Positions 46,432-55,045 of a stretch of 64,000 bases of DNA are shown piece by piece. The notes beneath the pieces are model-generated. The model saw nothing but the letters and a program-made list of their open reading frames with translations, was not told where the DNA came from and made no database searches. The DNA is taken from positions 1 to 64,000 of the forward strand of contig QLTU01000023.1 of assembly GCA_003268905.1 (NCBI GenBank), in the 5' to 3' direction. This DNA comes from Acidovorax defluvii. Its GTDB lineage: Bacteria > Pseudomonadota > Gammaproteobacteria > Burkholderiales > Burkholderiaceae_C. Every line of letters begins with the position of its first letter. Within the stretch, counting starts at the first letter, position 1. The translations under genes and the position numbers were made by a program.

Positions 46432-46824
46432 ATGACCGAATGGACCTCCATCTGCCGCGTGGACGATATCCCCGTGCTGGGCTCGCGCCGCGTGGCACGC
46501 GCCCAGGGCCTGGACGTGGCCGTGTTTCGCAACACCTCGAACGAGGTGTTTGCCTTGCTCGACCGCTGCCCGCACAAGGGCGGCCCGCTGAGCCAGGGCA
46601 TCGTTTTTGGCACCAGCGTGGCCTGCCCCATGCACAACTGGACCATTGGCCTGTGCGACGGCCAGGCCGCCGCCCCTGACGAGGGCTGCACGCCCAAGTT
46701 TCAGGTGCGCGTGGAAGACGGCACCGTGCTGCTCAACACCCACGAACTGGCCCACCACGCCCTGAGCGAAACGCGCCCCATCGCAGGGCCGCAGCGGCGC
46801 GCCCCGGCCAGCCCGGCGGCGTGA
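46432..46824 (+). CDS. nirD: Nitrite reductase [NAD(P)H] small subunit
   Basis: A 130-aa Rieske-like protein: WTSICRVDDIPVLGSRRVARAQGLDVAVFRNTSNEVFALLDRCPHKGGPLSQGIVFGTSVACPMHNWTIGL. Here the Rieske ligands are present as C-P-H and C-P-M-H (CPHKGGPLS, CPMHNW), unlike E. coli NirD, which lacks them. It would thus bind a [2Fe-2S] cluster and may pass electrons within the NirB complex. The tail (ETRPIAGPQRRAPASPAA) is unstructured. Confidence 0.93.
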   Translation: MTEWTSICRVDDIPVLGSRRVARAQGLDVAVFRNTSNEVFALLDRCPHKGGPLSQGIVFGTSVACPMHNWTIGLCDGQAAAPDEGCTPKFQVRVEDGTVLLNTHELAHHALSETRPIAGPQRRAPASPAA

Positions 46825-46962
46825 TCCCGCGCGCACATCACACCCACTTCATAACCACCTCACGCCAATCCGCCGGCTTGCCACGCGCCGCGTGCAGGCC
46901 GGCACCCATCGCACCTTTGGCAACTCTGGCACCGCTCCCAGACAGACCGCAGAAAGAAACCC

Positions 46963-47775
46963 ATGGCCTATCTCGTTCCTTCCGAATTCGTCACCAAGAT
47001 GGTGGATGCCGGTGAATCCAAAATCTACATGTCCACCCGGGACACCCTGATCCGCGCCTACATGGCGGGCGCCATCCTGGCGCTGGCGGCGGTGTTTGCC
47101 GTCACGGCCACCGTCATGTCGGGCTCTGCACTGGTGGGCGCCATCCTGTTCCCGGTGGGCTTTTGCATGCTCTACCTGCTGGGCTTTGACCTGTTGACCG
47201 GCGTGTTCGTGCTGACGCCGCTGGCCTGGCTGGACAAGCGCCCGGGCGTCACCATCAAGGGCATCCTGCGCAACTGGGGCCTGGTGTTTACCGGCAACTT
47301 CCTGGGCGCGCTGACCGTCGCCTTCATGATGTCGTTCATCTTCACCTATGGCTTTTCGGTGGCACCCAACGAAATCGGCACAAAAATCGGCCACATCGGC
47401 GAGGCGCGCACCCTGGGCTACGCCCAATACGGCCTGATGGGCTGGCTCACCATCTTCATTCGCGCCATGCTGTGCAACTGGATGGTGTCCACGGGCGTGG
47501 TGGGCGCCATGATCTCCACCACCGTCAGCGGCAAGGTCATTGCGATGTGGATGCCCATCATGCTGTTTTTTGCCATGACCTTCGAGCACTCGGTGGTGAA
47601 CATGTTCCTGTTCCCCTCGGGCCTGATGATGGGCGGCAACTTCTCGATCGTTGACTACCTGATCTGGAACGAAATCCCCGTGGTGCTGGGCAATCTGGTG
47701 GGTGGTCTGGCCTTTACCGGCCTGACGCTGTACGCCACCCACATCAAGACCGGCCCAAAACGCAAGCTCGCCTGA
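46963..47775 (+). CDS. nirC: Formate/nitrite transporter (FNT) family channel, NirC-like
   Basis: A 270-aa protein with six membrane helices. The FNT fold is seen in AYMAGAILALAAVFAVT, GFDLLTGVFVLTPLAWLDKRPGVTIKGILRNWGLVFTGNFLGAL, LCNWMVSTGVVGAMISTTVSGKVIAMWMPIMLFFAMTFEHSVVNMFLFPSGLMMGG (the AxxFEHSVVNMF stretch carries the central His of the pore). In the nir context it should move nitrite across the inner membrane. A hairpin follows, between it and the next gene. Confidence 0.9.
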   Translation: MAYLVPSEFVTKMVDAGESKIYMSTRDTLIRAYMAGAILALAAVFAVTATVMSGSALVGAILFPVGFCMLYLLGFDLLTGVFVLTPLAWLDKRPGVTIKGILRNWGLVFTGNFLGALTVAFMMSFIFTYGFSVAPNEIGTKIGHIGEARTLGYAQYGLMGWLTIFIRAMLCNWMVSTGVVGAMISTTVSGKVIAMWMPIMLFFAMTFEHSVVNMFLFPSGLMMGGNFSIVDYLIWNEIPVVLGNLVGGLAFTGLTLYATHIKTGPKRKLA

Positions 47776-47790
47776 TCGCCCGCCGAAACC

Positions 47791-47820
47791 GCCAGGTGCC
47801 CACACGGCAATGCACCTGGC
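47791..47820 (+). terminator. Hairpin after the FNT gene
   Basis: GCCAGGTGC (47791-47799) pairs with GCACCTGGC (47812-47820), flanked by GAAACC and GTTTCG. There is no T run, so it could be a weak terminator or an mRNA stabiliser between nirC and the kinase gene. Confidence 0.55.
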
Positions 47821-47884
47821 GTTTCGAGCACGGCACCTCCAATCTGCAACCCTGAATCCGACCCCCTGAACGAACGGCGCGCCA

Positions 47885-49621
47885 ATGAGCGACACCCTGA
47901 AAGTAAGCATTGGCCAGCACTCTGACAAGGGCTGCAAGGAGGTCAACCAGGACTTTCACGGCGCCTGCATGCCACAGGGGCTGGCACTGGCCGCCAAGGG
48001 GGTGGTGGTGGCACTGGCCGATGGCATCAGCAGCAGCGATGTCAGCCAGATCGCCAGCGCCGCTGCGGTGCACGGGCTGCTGCAGGACTATTACTGCACC
48101 TCCGAGGCCTGGAGCGTCAAGCGCTCGGCACAGTGCGTGCTGGCGGCCACCAACTCGTGGCTGCACGCCCAAACCCAGCGCAGCCCCTACCGCTTTGACA
48201 AAGACCGGGGCTATGTCTGCACCCTCAGCTCGCTGATTGTCAAATCCGCCACCGCACACCTGTTTCATGTGGGTGACAACCGCATCTACCGGGTGCAGGG
48301 CAAGGCGCTGGAGCAGTTGACCGAAGACCACCGGGTGCGCCTGTCGGCCGAGCAAATCTACCTGGGCCGCGCGCTCGGCGTTCAGCCGCAGCTGGAGGTG
48401 GATTACCGGGCCCTGCCGGTAGAGCCCGCAGACATCTTTGTGCTGACCACCGATGGCGTGCATGAACATGTCAGCGCCAGCTTCATCACGCAGGCCATTG
48501 AAGCCCACGCCACCGATCTGGACCAGGCCGCCCGCGCCATCGTGGACGAAGCCCTGCGCTGCGGCAGCGACGACAACCTGACCATTCAGATCGTGCGCAT
48601 TGATGCGCTGCCCCAACAGGACGCCAGCGAACTGCAACGCCAGCGGGCCACGCTGCAGTTGCCGCCCGTGCTGGAACCCCGCGCCATGCTCGACGGCTAC
48701 CAGATCGTGCGCGAGCTGCACGGCAGCCACCGCAGCCATGTCTACCTGGCCATCGACACCGACAGCGGGCAAAAAACGGTGCTCAAAACGCCCTCGATCG
48801 ACCTGCAGGACAACGCCGCCGGCCTCGACCGCTTTCTGATGGAAGAATGGATTGCGCGGCGCATTCACAGCCCCCATGTGCTGCAGCCCGCGCCCCCGGG
48901 GCGCAAGCGCGAGTACCTCTATGTGGCCATGGAATATGTGCAGGGCCAGACACTGGCCCAGTGGATGATTGACCACCCCAGGCCCGAACTGTCGGTGGTG
49001 CGCGACATCGTGGACCAGATCGCACGCGGCCTGCAGGCCTTTCACCGCATGGAGATGCTGCACCAGGACCTGCGGCCCGAAAACATCATGATCGACACCT
49101 CGGGCACCGTGAAGATCATTGACTTTGGCTCGGTCCACGTCGCCGGCCTGGCCGAAAACGCGGTGCCCGGTGCCGACGATGGCGTTCCGGGCACCTTGCA
49201 ATACGCAGCCCCCGAATACTTTCTGGGCGAGCCGGGCACGCCGCAATCGAACCTGTTCTCGCTGGGCGTCATCACCTACCAGATGCTCACCGGGCGGCAA
49301 CCCTATGGCACGCAGGTGGCCGGGATTCGCACCCGGGCGGCCCTGATGAAGCTGCACTACGCCAGCGCGCTGGACGAACACCGCGCCATTCCGGCGTGGA
49401 TGGATGCCGTGCTGCGGCGTGCGGTGCACCCCAACCCGCGCAAAAGGCAGGAAGCGTTGTCCGAGTTTGTGCACGACCTGCGGCAGCCCAGCGCTGCCTA
49501 CCTGGGCCGCGCACGCCCTGCGCTGTATGAGCGCAACCCGATGGTGTTCTGGCGCGCCATTGCGCTCGTTCTGGGTGTCACCGTGGTGGCGTTGCTGGCG
49601 GTGATTCAGCACCTGCGCTGA
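47885..49621 (+). CDS. Fused PP2C-type protein phosphatase and Ser/Thr protein kinase with C-terminal membrane anchor
   Basis: The product is 578 aa. Residues ~1-235 are a PP2C phosphatase (EVNQDFHG, VVALADGISSSD, HVGDNRIYRVQ, VLTTDGVHEH, SDDNLTIQI with the metal-binding Asp residues). Residues ~260-540 are a Hanks-type kinase: the catalytic loop reads HQDLRPENIMID (HQD instead of HRD), the DFG is IIDFGS, and the APE loop is QYAAPEYFLGE; the Gly-rich loop (ELHGSHRSHVYLA) is degenerate while the lysine VLKTPS remains. A single helix at ~555-573 ends the protein. Same-chain kinase/phosphatase genes beside nitrate/nitrite transporter genes are known in proteobacteria. Its target is unknown; the FNT channel or nitrate reductase are candidates. 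Confidence 0.9.
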   Translation: MSDTLKVSIGQHSDKGCKEVNQDFHGACMPQGLALAAKGVVVALADGISSSDVSQIASAAAVHGLLQDYYCTSEAWSVKRSAQCVLAATNSWLHAQTQRSPYRFDKDRGYVCTLSSLIVKSATAHLFHVGDNRIYRVQGKALEQLTEDHRVRLSAEQIYLGRALGVQPQLEVDYRALPVEPADIFVLTTDGVHEHVSASFITQAIEAHATDLDQAARAIVDEALRCGSDDNLTIQIVRIDALPQQDASELQRQRATLQLPPVLEPRAMLDGYQIVRELHGSHRSHVYLAIDTDSGQKTVLKTPSIDLQDNAAGLDRFLMEEWIARRIHSPHVLQPAPPGRKREYLYVAMEYVQGQTLAQWMIDHPRPELSVVRDIVDQIARGLQAFHRMEMLHQDLRPENIMIDTSGTVKIIDFGSVHVAGLAENAVPGADDGVPGTLQYAAPEYFLGEPGTPQSNLFSLGVITYQMLTGRQPYGTQVAGIRTRAALMKLHYASALDEHRAIPAWMDAVLRRAVHPNPRKRQEALSEFVHDLRQPSAAYLGRARPALYERNPMVFWRAIALVLGVTVVALLAVIQHLR

Positions 49622-49759
49622 CACCACCGCTCCCGGCACGGCCCAGCGCATGCCCGGCACATGCCCATTGGCTGGCCCGCATCACTTTCACACGACTGCT
49701 TCACCACGGCACGGCTTCGCGCCCGCCCACGCAAACCTCCCGCTCTGGAGCGCCCCGTT
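49622..49759. other. Gap between the kinase gene and the nas control region
   Basis: No gene or terminator with a T tract is visible here. The kinase stop is followed by CACCACCGCTCCCGGCACGG and plain GC-rich sequence up to the NtrC site. Confidence 0.5.
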
Positions 49760-49774
49760 GCACCAGGCTGGTGC
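49760..49774. promoter_or_regulatory. Consensus NtrC binding site upstream of nasA
   Basis: GCACC-AGGCT-GGTGC fits the NtrC consensus exactly, and the wider sequence TGCACCA/TGGTGCC is almost fully symmetric. It is centred about 70 bp upstream of the -24 element, a normal enhancer position. Confidence 0.82.
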
Positions 49775-49835
49775 CAGCCTTGCGTCCGTGCCCCATCCGG
49801 ATCGTGTCAAGGCCGGTGTCAGGCGCCACGCGGGC

Positions 49836-49851
49836 TGGCACATGTATTGCG
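49836..49851 (+). promoter_or_regulatory. Sigma-54 (RpoN) promoter of the nasA operon
   Basis: TGGCAC-ATGTA-TTGCG matches the -24/-12 consensus except at the last base. The predicted start of transcription is near 49862. Confidence 0.9.
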
Positions 49852-49861
49852 TTGCATGTGC

Positions 49862-49985
49862 GAGGGCCCGGCAGGGGCCCGTGAACTCGGGGTGCAATGG
49901 CGCAGTCTGGGGGCACACAGACGAAGGCGTCTGCACCTGCGGTTTCGAAACCTCGAAGCCGCAGTGTGTAGACGCCTGTTTTTTT
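49862..49985 (+). promoter_or_regulatory. NasT/ANTAR-type attenuator leader of nasA
   Basis: GGGCCC/GGGCCC forms the 5' hairpin (49864-49880, loop GGCAG). The shared TGCAATGGC is at 49893-49901; here TGC/GCA can close the hexaloop AATGGC, with A at 1 and G at 4. GACGAAG leads into the terminator GGCGTCT (49926-49932)/AGACGCC (49970-49976), with the inner stem CTGCGG/CCGCAG, followed by a T run. The C-to-T change in the left arm is matched by G-to-A in the right one, compared with the nrt and nir leaders. Confidence 0.82.
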
Positions 49986-50081
49986 GAGATTTGCCTTGGG
50001 AGCTGTGATGAGAAATTTCATACAAGCGATGTGGGAAACCAGCGTACTGAAGTCTGCCCTCACCACCAGCACATCGTCACT

Positions 50082-50135
50082 ATAAAAACAATAGCTACTA
50101 GCGCTTTATAAATAAGCACTAGACCTCAAAAAGAC
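50082..50135 (-). repeat. Type A repeat, copy A8, in the nasA 5' untranslated region
   Basis: AAACAATAGCTACT, stem AGCGCTT/AAGCACT, then AGACCTCAAAAAG. It lies between the attenuator and the nasA start, so it will be transcribed in the mRNA leader. One mismatch weakens the stem. Confidence 0.8.
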
Positions 50136-50161
50136 CCCAAAAACACACAAAACTCCACGCC

Positions 50162-53062
50162 ATGCAAGAAACCAAATCCACCTGCCCCTACTGCGGCGTT
50201 GGCTGCGGCGTGATCATCGAAAGCCACGGCCCCCAGATCACCGGCGTGCGCGGCGATCCCTCCCACCCCGCCAACTTCGGTCGCCTGTGCACCAAGGGCT
50301 CCACCCTGCACCTCACTGCCAGCAGCCCCATCACGCTGCAGACTCGTTTGCTGCAGCCCCTGCGCCGCGCGCAACGTAGCGATGCGCCCCAGCCACTGCC
50401 GTGGGACGCCGCCCTGGGCCTGGCCACCGAAAAATTTGCCGACATCATCCAGCGCCACGGCCCCAACGCCGTGGGCTTTTATGTCAGCGGCCAGTTGCTC
50501 ACCGAGGACTACTGCGTCTTCAACAAGCTCGCCAAGGGCCTGATCGGCACCAACAACATCGACTCCAACTCGCGCCTGTGCATGAGCAGCGCCGTGGCGG
50601 GCTACAAAGCCACGCTGGGTGCCGACGCACCGCCCGCCTGCTACGACGACGTGAACCACGCACAGTGCCTCTTCATTGTGGGCAGCAACGCGGCCTGGGC
50701 GCACCCCATTTTGTTTCGCCGCATCGAAGACGCACGCGCCGCCAACCCGGGCATGAAGGTCATCGTGGCCGACCCGCGCCGCACCGACACCGCCGGCATG
50801 GCCGACCTGTTTTTGCCCATCCAGCCGGGCAGCGATGTGATGCTGTTCCACGGCATGCTGCACCTCATGCTGTGGGAGGGCTGGACGGACGCCGAGTACA
50901 TCGCCGCGCACACCACGGGCTTCGATGAACTCAAGGCCCTGGTGCGTGAAGCCACGCCCGAGCGCGTGGCCCAGGTGTGCGGCATCAGCGTGGCCGACCT
51001 CACCACCGCAGCCCAATGGTTTGCGACGTCGAAAGCGACCTTGAGCCTCTACTGCCAGGGCCTCAACCAGAGCAGCAGCGGCACGGCCAAGAACGCGGCG
51101 CTCATCAACCTGCATCTGGCCACGGCGCAGATCGGCAAGCCCGGCGCGGGCCCCTTCAGCCTGACCGGCCAGCCCAACGCCATGGGCGGGCGCGAGGTGG
51201 GTGGCATGGCCAATCTGCTCAGCGCCCACCGCGATCTGGCCAACCCGCAGCACCGCGCCGAAGTGGCCGCGCTGTGGGGGGTGGCCGATGTGCCCAGCCA
51301 GCCCGGCAAGACGGCGGTCGAGATGTTCCAGGCCGCAGCCGACGGCGAAATCAAGGCCCTGTGGATTGCCTGCACCAACCCCGCGCAGAGCATGCCCGAC
51401 CAGGCCACGGTGCGCCGCGCGCTGCAGCGGGCCGAGTTTGTGGTGGTGCAAGAGGCCTTTGCCACCGCCGAAACCTGCGCATATGCCGACCTGCTGCTGC
51501 CCGCCACGACCTGGGGCGAAAAAACCGGCACCGTGACCAACAGCGAGCGCCGCATCTCGCGCGTGCGCACTGCCGTTCCCGCCCCCGGCGAGGCGCGCCA
51601 CGACTGGGCCATTGCGGTGCAGTTTGCGCACCAGCTGGAGGCACGCCTGCGTCCCGGCCAGCCCACGCTGTTCCCCTACACCACCGACCACGCCGACCAG
51701 GGCGCACAGGCCGTGTGGAACGAACACCGCGAAAGCACACGCGGGCGCGATCTGGACATCACGGGGCTTTCGTGGGCGCTGCTCGAATCTGCAGGCCCCC
51801 AGCAATGGCCGTGTCCTGCGGATGCTGCCGGCAGCGGCAATGACGACAACAGCGCGACCACGTTGCCAACCCGAACGCGCGACATCGGCAAGGCCCGCCT
51901 GTACGAAGACGGCATCTTCCCCACCGCCGACGGCCGCGCCCGCTTTGCCGCGCACGCCTGGCAGCCCACGGCCGAGCAGCGCGAGGCGCGCTACCCCTTC
52001 AGCCTGACCACGGGCCGCCTGCGCGACCAGTGGCACGGCATGACGCGCACCGGCACCCTGGGCCGCCTGTTCGGCCATGTGGCGGAGCCCAGCGTGCAAC
52101 TGCACCCGCAGGACATGGAGCGGCGCCAGCTCAAAAACGGCGACCTCGTGCATGTGACCAGCAAGCGCGGCTCCATCGTGGTGCCCGTGCAGGCTGATGC
52201 CACGCTGGGGTTGTCGCAGGCCTTCATGGCCATGCACTGGGGCAGCGAGTTTTTGAGCGGATGCTCGTCCACCGGCGAGCGGCTGGCGGGCGTGAATGCG
52301 CTCACCACTTCGGCGTTTTGCCCCACCTCCAAACAGCCCGAGCTCAAGCACGCCGCCGTGAAGGTGCTCAAGGCCGAGCTGCCCTGGACCCTGCTGGCCA
52401 TGGCCTGGTTGCCGGCCGACAGCGCCCAGGACGTGCGCGAGGCGTTGGCCGCACTGATGGCGCAGTTTCCCCTGTTCCAGTTCACGAGCTGCGTGCCCTT
52501 TAGCAACAACACGCCATTGAACGAACCCGGCCGCGAGCGCATGGGCGTGCTGCTGCGCGCCGCCGCCCACGAGCCGCCGCCCGACGCAATCATTGAACGC
52601 ATCGAGGCCCTGATAGGCCTGGCCACCGCCGACACCTTGCGCTACGCCGATCAAAAGCGCGGCCAGCGCCGCGCCGCCCGGCTGGTGCGCCACGGCAGCG
52701 CCACCATGCTCGAAGCCATCGTGCTGGCAGGCGACACCAGCGCCGAAGGCTGGCTCAAGACCCTGCTGCAGGAAGAGCTGCCCGCCCAAAGCTACGGCCG
52801 CCTGCTGCTGGTGCCCGGCGCCAAGGCCCCGGTGGCCGTGCAGTCGCGCGGCAAGCCGGTGTGCACCTGCCTGAACGTGACCGACGCTGCCATCACCACC
52901 GAGCTCGCGCAGTGCCACGGTACCGACGCTGACCGCCTGGCGCAACTGCAAGGCAAGCTGCGCTGCGGCACGAACTGCGGCTCGTGCCTGCCCGAGCTCA
53001 AGCGCATGGTGCGCAGCACCGGGCCACTGGCGTCCAAGCACATGGCGCAGGCTGCCACATAA
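50162..53062 (+). CDS. nasA: Assimilatory nitrate reductase catalytic subunit (Mo-bisMGD)
   Basis: A 966-aa molybdenum enzyme. The N-terminal [4Fe-4S] cysteines are C8, C11, C15 and C43 (CPYCGVGC...LCTKG). The molybdopterin domains include GFYVSGQLLTEDYCVFNKLAKGLIGTNNIDSNSRLCMSSAVAGY and the C-terminal Molydop_binding part (SLTTGRLRDQWHGMTRTG...). A BFD-like [2Fe-2S] module at the end carries C901, C903, C939 and C942 (VCTCLNV...CGTNCGSC). It reduces nitrate to nitrite in the cytoplasm. No separate NasB/NasC flavoprotein is seen in the window, so the electron donor must be coded elsewhere. Confidence 0.96.
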   Translation: MQETKSTCPYCGVGCGVIIESHGPQITGVRGDPSHPANFGRLCTKGSTLHLTASSPITLQTRLLQPLRRAQRSDAPQPLPWDAALGLATEKFADIIQRHGPNAVGFYVSGQLLTEDYCVFNKLAKGLIGTNNIDSNSRLCMSSAVAGYKATLGADAPPACYDDVNHAQCLFIVGSNAAWAHPILFRRIEDARAANPGMKVIVADPRRTDTAGMADLFLPIQPGSDVMLFHGMLHLMLWEGWTDAEYIAAHTTGFDELKALVREATPERVAQVCGISVADLTTAAQWFATSKATLSLYCQGLNQSSSGTAKNAALINLHLATAQIGKPGAGPFSLTGQPNAMGGREVGGMANLLSAHRDLANPQHRAEVAALWGVADVPSQPGKTAVEMFQAAADGEIKALWIACTNPAQSMPDQATVRRALQRAEFVVVQEAFATAETCAYADLLLPATTWGEKTGTVTNSERRISRVRTAVPAPGEARHDWAIAVQFAHQLEARLRPGQPTLFPYTTDHADQGAQAVWNEHRESTRGRDLDITGLSWALLESAGPQQWPCPADAAGSGNDDNSATTLPTRTRDIGKARLYEDGIFPTADGRARFAAHAWQPTAEQREARYPFSLTTGRLRDQWHGMTRTGTLGRLFGHVAEPSVQLHPQDMERRQLKNGDLVHVTSKRGSIVVPVQADATLGLSQAFMAMHWGSEFLSGCSSTGERLAGVNALTTSAFCPTSKQPELKHAAVKVLKAELPWTLLAMAWLPADSAQDVREALAALMAQFPLFQFTSCVPFSNNTPLNEPGRERMGVLLRAAAHEPPPDAIIERIEALIGLATADTLRYADQKRGQRRAARLVRHGSATMLEAIVLAGDTSAEGWLKTLLQEELPAQSYGRLLLVPGAKAPVAVQSRGKPVCTCLNVTDAAITTELAQCHGTDADRLAQLQGKLRCGTNCGSCLPELKRMVRSTGPLASKHMAQAAT

Positions 53063-53129
53063 CCAGGAGTTGCCTGGATTGCGCCAGAATAGCGGCCCAC
53101 CCTCCTACATCCCCACAACCACCGCACCA

Positions 53130-53229
53130 GGACTTGTGCAATAGGGCTCCGGCTAGGCATTTTCGGCGCAGACAGTACGCCTGTACGGCAAGCCGAAATA
53201 ACGCCGCTGGAGCCCTATTGCACAAGTCC
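53130..53229. repeat. Type B cruciform-like inverted repeat, copy B1
   Basis: A 21-bp arm at 53130-53150 (starting GGACTTGTGCAATAGGG) has its exact reverse complement at 53209-53229. Inside lies GGCTAGGC...TTCGGCGCAGACAGTA and TACGGCAAGCCGAAATAACGCC, which also pair with each other. The element fills the space between nasA and ybiB and ends 14 bp before the ybiB start. Its inner core is shared with copy B2. Confidence 0.9.
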
Positions 53230-53243
53230 CGCCACCAAAAAAC

Positions 53244-54164
53244 ATGGGCATTAGCCAGTACATCAAAGAAATCGGTCGCGGCCCCCGCGGCTCCAAGCCA
53301 CTCACGCGCGAGCAAGCGGCAGACCTGTTTGGCCAGCTGCTCGACGGCAACGTGACCGATCTGGAAATCGGCGCCTTCTGCCTGGCCATGCGCATCAAGG
53401 GCGAAACGCCCGAGGAAATGTGCGGCTTTCTCGGCGCCGCCCACAGCCGGATGGCGCTTTTTCCGGCCAGCGACCGCCCCGTGATCGTGCTGCCCAGCTA
53501 CAACGGTGCGCGCAAGCTGCCCGTGCTCACGCCGCTGCTGGCGCTGCTGCTGGCGCGCGAGGGGCTGCCCGTGCTGCTGCACGGCATGCGCACCGAGGCG
53601 CGCCGCACCCTGGCATCGGATGTGCTGCTGGCGCTGGGCGTTCCCGCCCTCACAGCGCCGGAAAAAATAGCAACCGGCAGCGTGGCCCATATCGAGACCG
53701 GGTATCTGCATGCCGCCCTGGCACGCCTGCTGAAGGTGCGCGAGGTGGTGGGGCTGCGCAATGCGGGGCACAGCATCGTGAAACTCATGAACCCCTGCGC
53801 GGGCCCCGCCGTGGTGGTGACCAGCTACACCCACCCCGAGTATTACGACATGCTGCAGGCCACCTTTGGCGCGCTGCACATGACCGCCCTGCTCTCGCGC
53901 GGCCTCGAAGGCGAAGTGGCGACCGACCCGCGCCGCACGCCCCGCTACGATGCCTTCGTGGCCGGCGTGCACCAGCTGCTGCAAGAGCAGCAACCCGGCA
54001 CCGCAGCCGACGTGCCAGGCCTGCCCACCGAGATCGACATCGACACTACGGCGCGCTACACGAAAGACGTGCTGGACGGCCGCCTGCCCGTGCCGCCAGC
54101 GCTGGCGCAGCAGGTGGAACACATCTTGCATCTGGCTGCGCAAACACCACCGCACGCCCCATGA
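53244..54164 (+). CDS. ybiB: YbiB-like DNA-binding protein (glycosyltransferase family 3 / TrpD2 fold)
   Basis: A 306-aa relative of anthranilate phosphoribosyltransferase: an N-terminal helical part (ISQYIKEIGRGPRGSKPLTREQAADLFGQLLDGNVTDLEIGAFCLAMRIKGETPEEMCGFLGA) and a C-terminal alpha/beta domain with GLRNAGHSIVKLMNPC. The TrpD substrate motifs are changed; E. coli YbiB (TrpD2) is instead a nucleic-acid-binding protein. In many beta- and gammaproteobacteria it sits in nitrate/siroheme loci, as here between nasA and cobA, but its role is not known. There is no clear ribosome site; the type B repeat sits right in front. Confidence 0.9.
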   Translation: MGISQYIKEIGRGPRGSKPLTREQAADLFGQLLDGNVTDLEIGAFCLAMRIKGETPEEMCGFLGAAHSRMALFPASDRPVIVLPSYNGARKLPVLTPLLALLLAREGLPVLLHGMRTEARRTLASDVLLALGVPALTAPEKIATGSVAHIETGYLHAALARLLKVREVVGLRNAGHSIVKLMNPCAGPAVVVTSYTHPEYYDMLQATFGALHMTALLSRGLEGEVATDPRRTPRYDAFVAGVHQLLQEQQPGTAADVPGLPTEIDIDTTARYTKDVLDGRLPVPPALAQQVEHILHLAAQTPPHAP

Positions 54165-54985
54165 ACCCCACCACGCCCCCCACCAGCGCACTGTCGCCCG
54201 CCACCCACCTGGGAACCTGCACGCTGGTAGGCGCGGGCCCGGGCGATCCCGAGCTGCTCACCATCAAGGCCCTCAAGGCCATCCAGGCCGCCACCGTGCT
54301 GCTGGTAGATGACCTGGTGAGCGACGCCATCGTGGCGCACGCATCGCCCACGGCGCGCATCGTTTACGTGGGCAAGCGCGGTGGCTGCACCAGCACGCCG
54401 CAGGCCTTCATCGAAAAGCTGATGCTCATGGCCGTGAGCGAGGGCGAGAACGTGGTGCGCCTCAAGGGCGGCGACCCGTTCATCTTTGGCCGTGGCGGTG
54501 AAGAAGTGGAGCACCTGCGTGCCGCCGGGGTGGCGGTCTCGGTGATCAATGGCATCACGGCGGGGCTGGCGGGGCTGACCTCGCTGGGCGCCCCGCTCAC
54601 GCACCGCGAGCATGCGCATGGCGTGGTGTTTGTCACCGGCCACGCCAAACCCGGCGATGCCGGAACCGACTGGCGCCAGCTGGCCGCCACCGCGCGCGAG
54701 GCCCGGCTCACGCTGGTGATCTACATGGGCGTAAGCGGCGCGGCCCACATCGAGCAAGAGCTGCTCACCGGCCTGCCGGCCCACACGCCCGTGGCCATCA
54801 TCCAGCACGCCAGCCTGCCCCACCAGCGCCATGCCATCACCACGCTGGGCCAGCTGCACGCCACCATCGAACGCGAAGGGCTGGCCAGCCCCTCGGTGAT
54901 TGTGGTGGGCGACGTGGTGCGCGGTGTGGCCAGCGTTTCCCAACCTGCCCCCGACCAGGCCAGCGTCACCCGCCGCACGGGCTGA
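54161..54985 (+). CDS. cobA: Uroporphyrinogen-III C-methyltransferase
   Basis: A 274-aa SUMT: LVGAGPGDPELLTIKALKAIQAATVLLVDDLV at the N-terminus, VRLKGGDPFIFGRGGEEVEHL (SAM loop) and GVVFVTGHAKPG in the middle. It makes precorrin-2 from uroporphyrinogen III, the first step towards siroheme, the cofactor of NirB. The start overlaps the ybiB stop (ATGA). Its placement at the end of the nas operon ties cofactor supply to nitrate use. Confidence 0.95.
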   Translation: MNPTTPPTSALSPATHLGTCTLVGAGPGDPELLTIKALKAIQAATVLLVDDLVSDAIVAHASPTARIVYVGKRGGCTSTPQAFIEKLMLMAVSEGENVVRLKGGDPFIFGRGGEEVEHLRAAGVAVSVINGITAGLAGLTSLGAPLTHREHAHGVVFVTGHAKPGDAGTDWRQLAATAREARLTLVIYMGVSGAAHIEQELLTGLPAHTPVAIIQHASLPHQRHAITTLGQLHATIEREGLASPSVIVVGDVVRGVASVSQPAPDQASVTRRTG

Positions 54986-55045
54986 AAGCCCGCTGCGCAA
55001 GGGGATCGGCGCGCCTGCCCGCCAGCGCGCAGGGCTCAGGGCGCT

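Noticed and set aside
53130-53229. Type B1 element as the terminator of nasA
   Set aside because: The stem is followed by CGCCACC and not by Ts, and the downstream ybiB-cobA genes appear to belong to the same operon.
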